Assembly: GCF_046097095.1 (NCBI RefSeq) | Contig: NZ_CP175698.1 | Span: 2,728,001-2,792,000 of the forward strand | Direction of reading: 5' to 3' | DNA: 64,000 nucleotides | Origin: Natrinema sp046097095 | GTDB taxonomy: Archaea > Halobacteriota > Halobacteria > Halobacteriales > Natrialbaceae | In this document: positions 60,736 through 64,000 of the stretch, piece after piece | How positions within the stretch are numbered: the first letter of the stretch is position 1 | Layout: the number at the start of each line of letters is the position of its first letter | Notes under the pieces: generated by a model | What the model was told of the DNA's origin: nothing | Database searches by the model: none | Seen by the model: only the letters and a program-made list of their open reading frames with translations | Position numbers and translations under genes: made by a program

Positions 60736-61123
60736 TGTATCAACTCGAGAGTAATGACGACGGAGAGCGCCTAATAGCTGACACCGACCATAGAAAGGGG
60801 CTCGCGCTCGCGTCAATTCCGAAATGAATGTAATCGTGACAGGCGAATCCGGCCGCCGTCCGTCGACGGAGCCGGAAACGTGTCGCCGACCGTCGGCCGA
60901 GACGGATGTTGCCCCCGGACCGACAATCGGTGACGAAAGCGGTGCTCACCCGAAGCCACCGGCCGTTCAGAGACCGACGGCTCAGTGCGTTCCGAGAACG
61001 GTCCGTTTCGCGATCGAACACACCGCGACGCCGAATGCGGCAACAAGGCTGCGGAATCGACGGTCACGATCGAGAGGCGGACGAATCGAGCAGACGAGCA
61101 GTCGCGAAACCGGCGAACGATGC
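60736..61123. other. intergenic, edge of the polysaccharide locus
   Basis: 388 nt with no supported gene. All frames are Arg/Ser-rich shadows. It separates the glycan locus from oxidase genes and should contain the promoter of the minus-strand glycosyltransferase. Confidence 0.4.
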
Positions 61124-61390
61124 TTACTGGATCGAGTAGCCCGCGGCGAGGGTTAGCAGGAAGACCATGAACACCGCGGTGAGCATCAGGTAGGTGATCG
61201 AGCGGGGCTCGTCTTTGAGGTGCTGGAAGTAGCCGGCGATCAGCGACGTCTTGGTGACCGCTATGAGCAGGGTTCCAGCGACCGCCATCTCGTAATTGAA
61301 AATCCCCTCGAAGTGGAAGAAGACGAACTTCCCCGTCGCTAGCAGTATCAGTGCCACGTAAATCAGGCCGTACGTCCGAAGGCTCGCCAT
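61124..61390 (-). CDS. cytochrome c oxidase subunit IV-like membrane protein
   Basis: 88 residues from the ATG at 61390 (MASLRTYGLIYVALILLATG); the longer frame upstream is non-coding-like. Three hydrophobic helices with FQHLKDEPRSITYLM between the second and third match the prokaryotic COX4 (caa3/CyoD-like) family. It is a small accessory subunit of a heme-copper oxidase in the cell membrane. The oxidase subunit III gene lies at the right edge on the same strand. Confidence 0.8.
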   Translation of the reverse strand: MASLRTYGLIYVALILLATGKFVFFHFEGIFNYEMAVAGTLLIAVTKTSLIAGYFQHLKDEPRSITYLMLTAVFMVFLLTLAAGYSIQ

Positions 61391-61564
61391 TAGTGGGGAA
61401 TGTGGGTGACGAATACTTATACCTTCCTCATACCGATCACGCAGACGGCCGGACGGGCAGACTCGTGGTGGCGGACGCGGAACCAAACCCGGACACGGCG
61501 ACGAACCGTCGGCCGACGGGGAAGAAGCGACACGTAGATGGGTCGGCGCTCCGACTAGCTGGCA

Positions 61565-62968
61565 ATGAGTGGACGCTCGGCTCTCGTACGCCGGACCGGT
61601 GTCGGACTGGCCGCCGCGTTCGCGATTCTCGCAGCCGGTTCCGGCGTCGTCACCGCCAGCAACGTCGCTTCCGGCCTCTCGGGATCGGGCGGCGACGTCA
61701 CCGTTCCGACGTGGCTGTACCTCGCGACCGGCGGCGGTGCCGTCGGCGCGTCGGCGCTGTTGACGATGCTCGTCACCGACCGCGACGTAATTGGGACCTA
61801 CCATAACCGCACGCTCGAGACCTCCAGAGACCGATTGCTGGCCGCCGGCTCGCTGTTGTTCGGCGTGCTCGGACTGCTGGGCCTCGCGCTCATCGTCGCC
61901 GCCGGGCTCGTCGGGCCCAACATCGGGTTAGTGAGCGCGACCGTCCTGATAACGTTCGTTGCCGGCCGCGCCCTACTGACGATCGCCACATACACCATCG
62001 GCAACCCATGGCCGGCGCTCAACCCCTGGCGGCGGATCGCCGAAGCGCTGCCGACCGCCGACGAACCCTATCCGCCGGCCTTCAAGTCCTGGCCCGCCGT
62101 CGTCGCGCTGCTGACGTTCGTCTGGCTCGAGATCGTCGCGCCGCTGACCTCGTCTCCGGACGTGTTGCTGGCCATCCTCGTCATCTACTCGCTGTTTACG
62201 ATCTTCAGTGCGGCCATCTTCTCGCCGTCAACGTGGTTTCGACGCGGAGATCCCCTCTCGCTGTGGTTCCGACTGTACGGGGCCGTCGCGCCCGTACAGC
62301 GAACCGACAACGGGTTCGAACTTCGATACCCCGGTTCGCGGCTGAACGACGCCGACCTCGTCACCGATACCTCGCTTGTCGCCTTCGTCCTCGCGCTGGT
62401 CTGGGAGCTCACCTTCAGCGGCTTTATCGTCACGCCGGTCGGCGTCCGGACCATCAAAGCCCTCGTCGGAATCGGGCTGCCGCCGGTCCTCGTCTATCTC
62501 GTCTTGCTCGTCGGCGGCTTTGGCCTGTTCTGGAAGGTGTACTGGGTTGCCATCGATCGGACCCGCGAGCGCGCGGAGACGTACCTCTCCCGGCGCTATC
62601 TCGGATTTCGCTTTGCCGCGCCGCTGCTTGCCATCGCGGCCGGCTACCACTTCGCTCACTACGTCGGCTTCGGGCTCTCGCTGTGGCCGTCGCTGATCGA
62701 CACCGCGGCGATGCCGCTGCATCCGCCCCCGAACCCGACCCGATACGCCCTGCCGGGCTGGTTCGGCTACCTCGAGATCGCCGCGATCTTGCTCGGCCAC
62801 GTCCTCGCGGTGTGGGTCGCACACACCGTCTCGTTCGATCTGTTCCCCGGCAAACTCCAGGCGATCAGGAGTCAGTACCCACTCATCGTCGTCATGGTCT
62901 TCTTCACGATGGTGAGCCTCTATCTGGTCTCACAGGGGACGATGAGCCCGCCGTTCGTCCCGAGCTAG
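61565..62968 (+). CDS. polytopic membrane protein next to oxidase genes
   Basis: 467 residues with about 11-12 hydrophobic helices and conserved polar residues between them (NPWPALNPWRR, YHFAHYVGFGL, WVAHTVSFDLF). The His-rich helix motif suggests metal or heme binding. Haloarchaeal relatives beside cox genes are sometimes called fenitrothion hydrolase, a name not supported by any visible active site. A role in oxidase assembly or copper handling is plausible but unproven. Confidence 0.7.
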   Translation: MSGRSALVRRTGVGLAAAFAILAAGSGVVTASNVASGLSGSGGDVTVPTWLYLATGGGAVGASALLTMLVTDRDVIGTYHNRTLETSRDRLLAAGSLLFGVLGLLGLALIVAAGLVGPNIGLVSATVLITFVAGRALLTIATYTIGNPWPALNPWRRIAEALPTADEPYPPAFKSWPAVVALLTFVWLEIVAPLTSSPDVLLAILVIYSLFTIFSAAIFSPSTWFRRGDPLSLWFRLYGAVAPVQRTDNGFELRYPGSRLNDADLVTDTSLVAFVLALVWELTFSGFIVTPVGVRTIKALVGIGLPPVLVYLVLLVGGFGLFWKVYWVAIDRTRERAETYLSRRYLGFRFAAPLLAIAAGYHFAHYVGFGLSLWPSLIDTAAMPLHPPPNPTRYALPGWFGYLEIAAILLGHVLAVWVAHTVSFDLFPGKLQAIRSQYPLIVVMVFFTMVSLYLVSQGTMSPPFVPS

Positions 62969-63020
62969 TCGCGCCTCGAACCGGCAAACACTTGCTCGCG
63001 TCGCCACAACAACCGATCGA

Positions 63021-63308
63021 ATGGCGACCGACGGCGCGCTCGAACGGGAGTACGAGGTACCGGCAGACGAAGCGCCCGGCGAGACCTGTCCGTACTGCGG
63101 TCGACCGTTCCGTTCCGAGCGGTACGTGACGTTTCATATCGGTGTTGATCACACCGCGGAGTGTTCCGACGCCGAGCGCGAGGCCTTCGACGAGGAGCGC
63201 GACGACGAAGAGTACGACCTGTTTACGTTCCACTTCAAGGCGGCTATCTCCGTCTTCCTGATCTACTTCCTGTTTACGTTCGTGTACGCGCTCGTCTGGG
63301 CGGGATAA
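63021..63308 (+). CDS. membrane-anchored C2H2-like zinc-finger protein
   Basis: 95 residues. ETCPYCGRPFRSERYVTFHI and HTAECS provide Cys2His2-type ligands; an acidic linker (EEYDLF) precedes one C-terminal hydrophobic helix (SVFLIYFLFTFVYALV). The finger would face the cytoplasm. It follows the polytopic protein by 52 nt on the same strand, a pairing typical of haloarchaeal oxidase regions. Function unknown. Confidence 0.7.
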   Translation: MATDGALEREYEVPADEAPGETCPYCGRPFRSERYVTFHIGVDHTAECSDAEREAFDEERDDEEYDLFTFHFKAAISVFLIYFLFTFVYALVWAG

Positions 63309-63630
63309 TCGCGCTCATCGACGCGGTCCTTCCGTGTCTTCTTCGAGCATGGCGGCCTCACTCGAGACGAGTACACAAACAGACGGCTGGCCGACGCCCA
63401 CGGGACCGTCTTCAACCTGGAACGCGTGCTCGGCTGTTGCTGCCGGCTTGAGACGACACTCGTTCATTTCTCGAGCGGGAGCCGATTCGCTGGTCGGCGT
63501 CCCGCGACCGACGATAGTCACAAGATGCGACTGCTATCCAGCGGTAGAACGGTGAGACGCGTCGTTATCTCGGCCAGAAGCGATCGAATTCGAACCGACA
63601 AACGAACGAAACCTGTGTAGCGGCGAGGCG
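63309..63630. other. intergenic, nothing recognised
   Basis: 322 nt between the zinc-finger gene and the convergent oxidase gene. No supported frame. Confidence 0.35.
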
Positions 63631-64000
63631 CTACATCAGGTAGAACAGCGGGAAGAGGAACACCCAGACGATGTCGACGAAGTGCCAGTAGAGTCCGAAG
63701 TACTCCACCGGCATGTGATTCTCGAGATACGCATCGACCGACACAATCCGGTAGATCATGAACAGTGCGATGAATAGTCCGAGGATCACGTGGAGCGCGT
63801 GGAGGCCGGTCGTCACGAAGTACAACGAGTACTCGATCCCGCTGAACCAGTAGTGACCGGCATCGAACTTGCTACTATATTCGAAGGCCTTGACGCCCAT
63901 GAACACGAGTCCAAGCAGGACTGTGGCGCTGAGCGAGCCAAGCAGCCCCTTCTTGTTCCCGCGTTCGGCCATCACGTGGGCCACCACGACCGAGAAACTC
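63631..64000 (-). CDS. coxC: cytochrome c oxidase subunit III (partial, cut by window end)
   Basis: The last about 123 residues of the protein are present; the frame is still open at 64000, so the N-terminus lies outside. KKGLLGSLSATVLLGLVFMG, then the signature YFVTTGLHALHVILGLFIAL and the end GLYWHFVDIVWVFLFPLFYL are hallmark subunit III helices (conserved His and the WHFVDIVW motif). It is an integral membrane subunit of a heme-copper oxidase that stabilises the proton-pumping core. Confidence 0.92.
   Translation of the reverse strand, partial: SFSVVVAHVMAERGNKKGLLGSLSATVLLGLVFMGVKAFEYSSKFDAGHYWFSGIEYSLYFVTTGLHALHVILGLFIALFMIYRIVSVDAYLENHMPVEYFGLYWHFVDIVWVFLFPLFYLM

Noticed and set aside
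1..64000. CRISPR array, rRNA or IS element
   Set aside because: No regularly spaced repeats, no rRNA-like conserved blocks and no DDE or HUH transposase motifs were seen by eye; a computed scan was not possible.

Overview
The window reads as haloarchaeal DNA (class Halobacteria). Proteins are very acidic, the core half is strongly G+C rich, promoters look archaeal (TATA-like boxes about 25-30 nt before leaderless starts), Shine-Dalgarno sites read GGAGGTGA, and there are Tat-lipoprotein and caa3-type oxidase genes. I cannot name the genus; nothing here contains rRNA, and I saw no tRNA or CRISPR array.

Two very different regions meet near 24 kb. Positions 1 to about 24,100 form a lower-G+C accessory region. 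It holds a plasmid- or virus-like trio (unknown replication-type protein, unknown small protein, HNH nuclease), a PolB-exonuclease-like gene and a membrane-anchored AAA ATPase that share a promoter motif, and a possible structured RNA (6083-6256). It also holds a fully coupled operon of AbrB-like protein, restriction-methylase, SNF2 helicase and a TATA-binding-protein homologue (6503-14387), a membrane-anchored winged-helix protein, and a second coupled three-gene operon ending in a HEPN-like protein with a divergent DUF2971 gene (18058-21364). Several decayed small genes lie between these, including a broken TBP-like gene. This is the picture of an integrated element plus defence island.

Positions 24,152 to 60,735 are a surface-polysaccharide locus. 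It has eight GT-B-type glycosyltransferases, two GT2 enzymes, a Wzx-type flippase, a beta-helix protein behind a tiny Tat lipoprotein, two Gfo/Idh dehydrogenases, an SDR, a sugar isomerase, and inositol-3-phosphate synthase. It also has three alkaline-phosphatase-superfamily enzymes carrying Thr where sulfatases carry Cys/Ser, and a nucleotidyltransferase/CDP-glycerol-phosphotransferase-like/glycerophosphodiesterase group that hints at a phosphodiester-linked (teichoic-acid-like) polymer. A same-strand set of methyltransferase, AlkP-like protein, MDR dehydrogenase, pterin-synthase homologue and glycosyltransferase (50,961-55,320) may make a separate glycoside. Single-copy housekeeping genes (UDG-like, PRC-barrel, ferredoxin-reductase-like) are interspersed.

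From 61,124 to the end lie genes linked to a terminal oxidase: subunit IV, a polytopic membrane protein, a zinc-finger membrane protein, and subunit III cut by the window edge.
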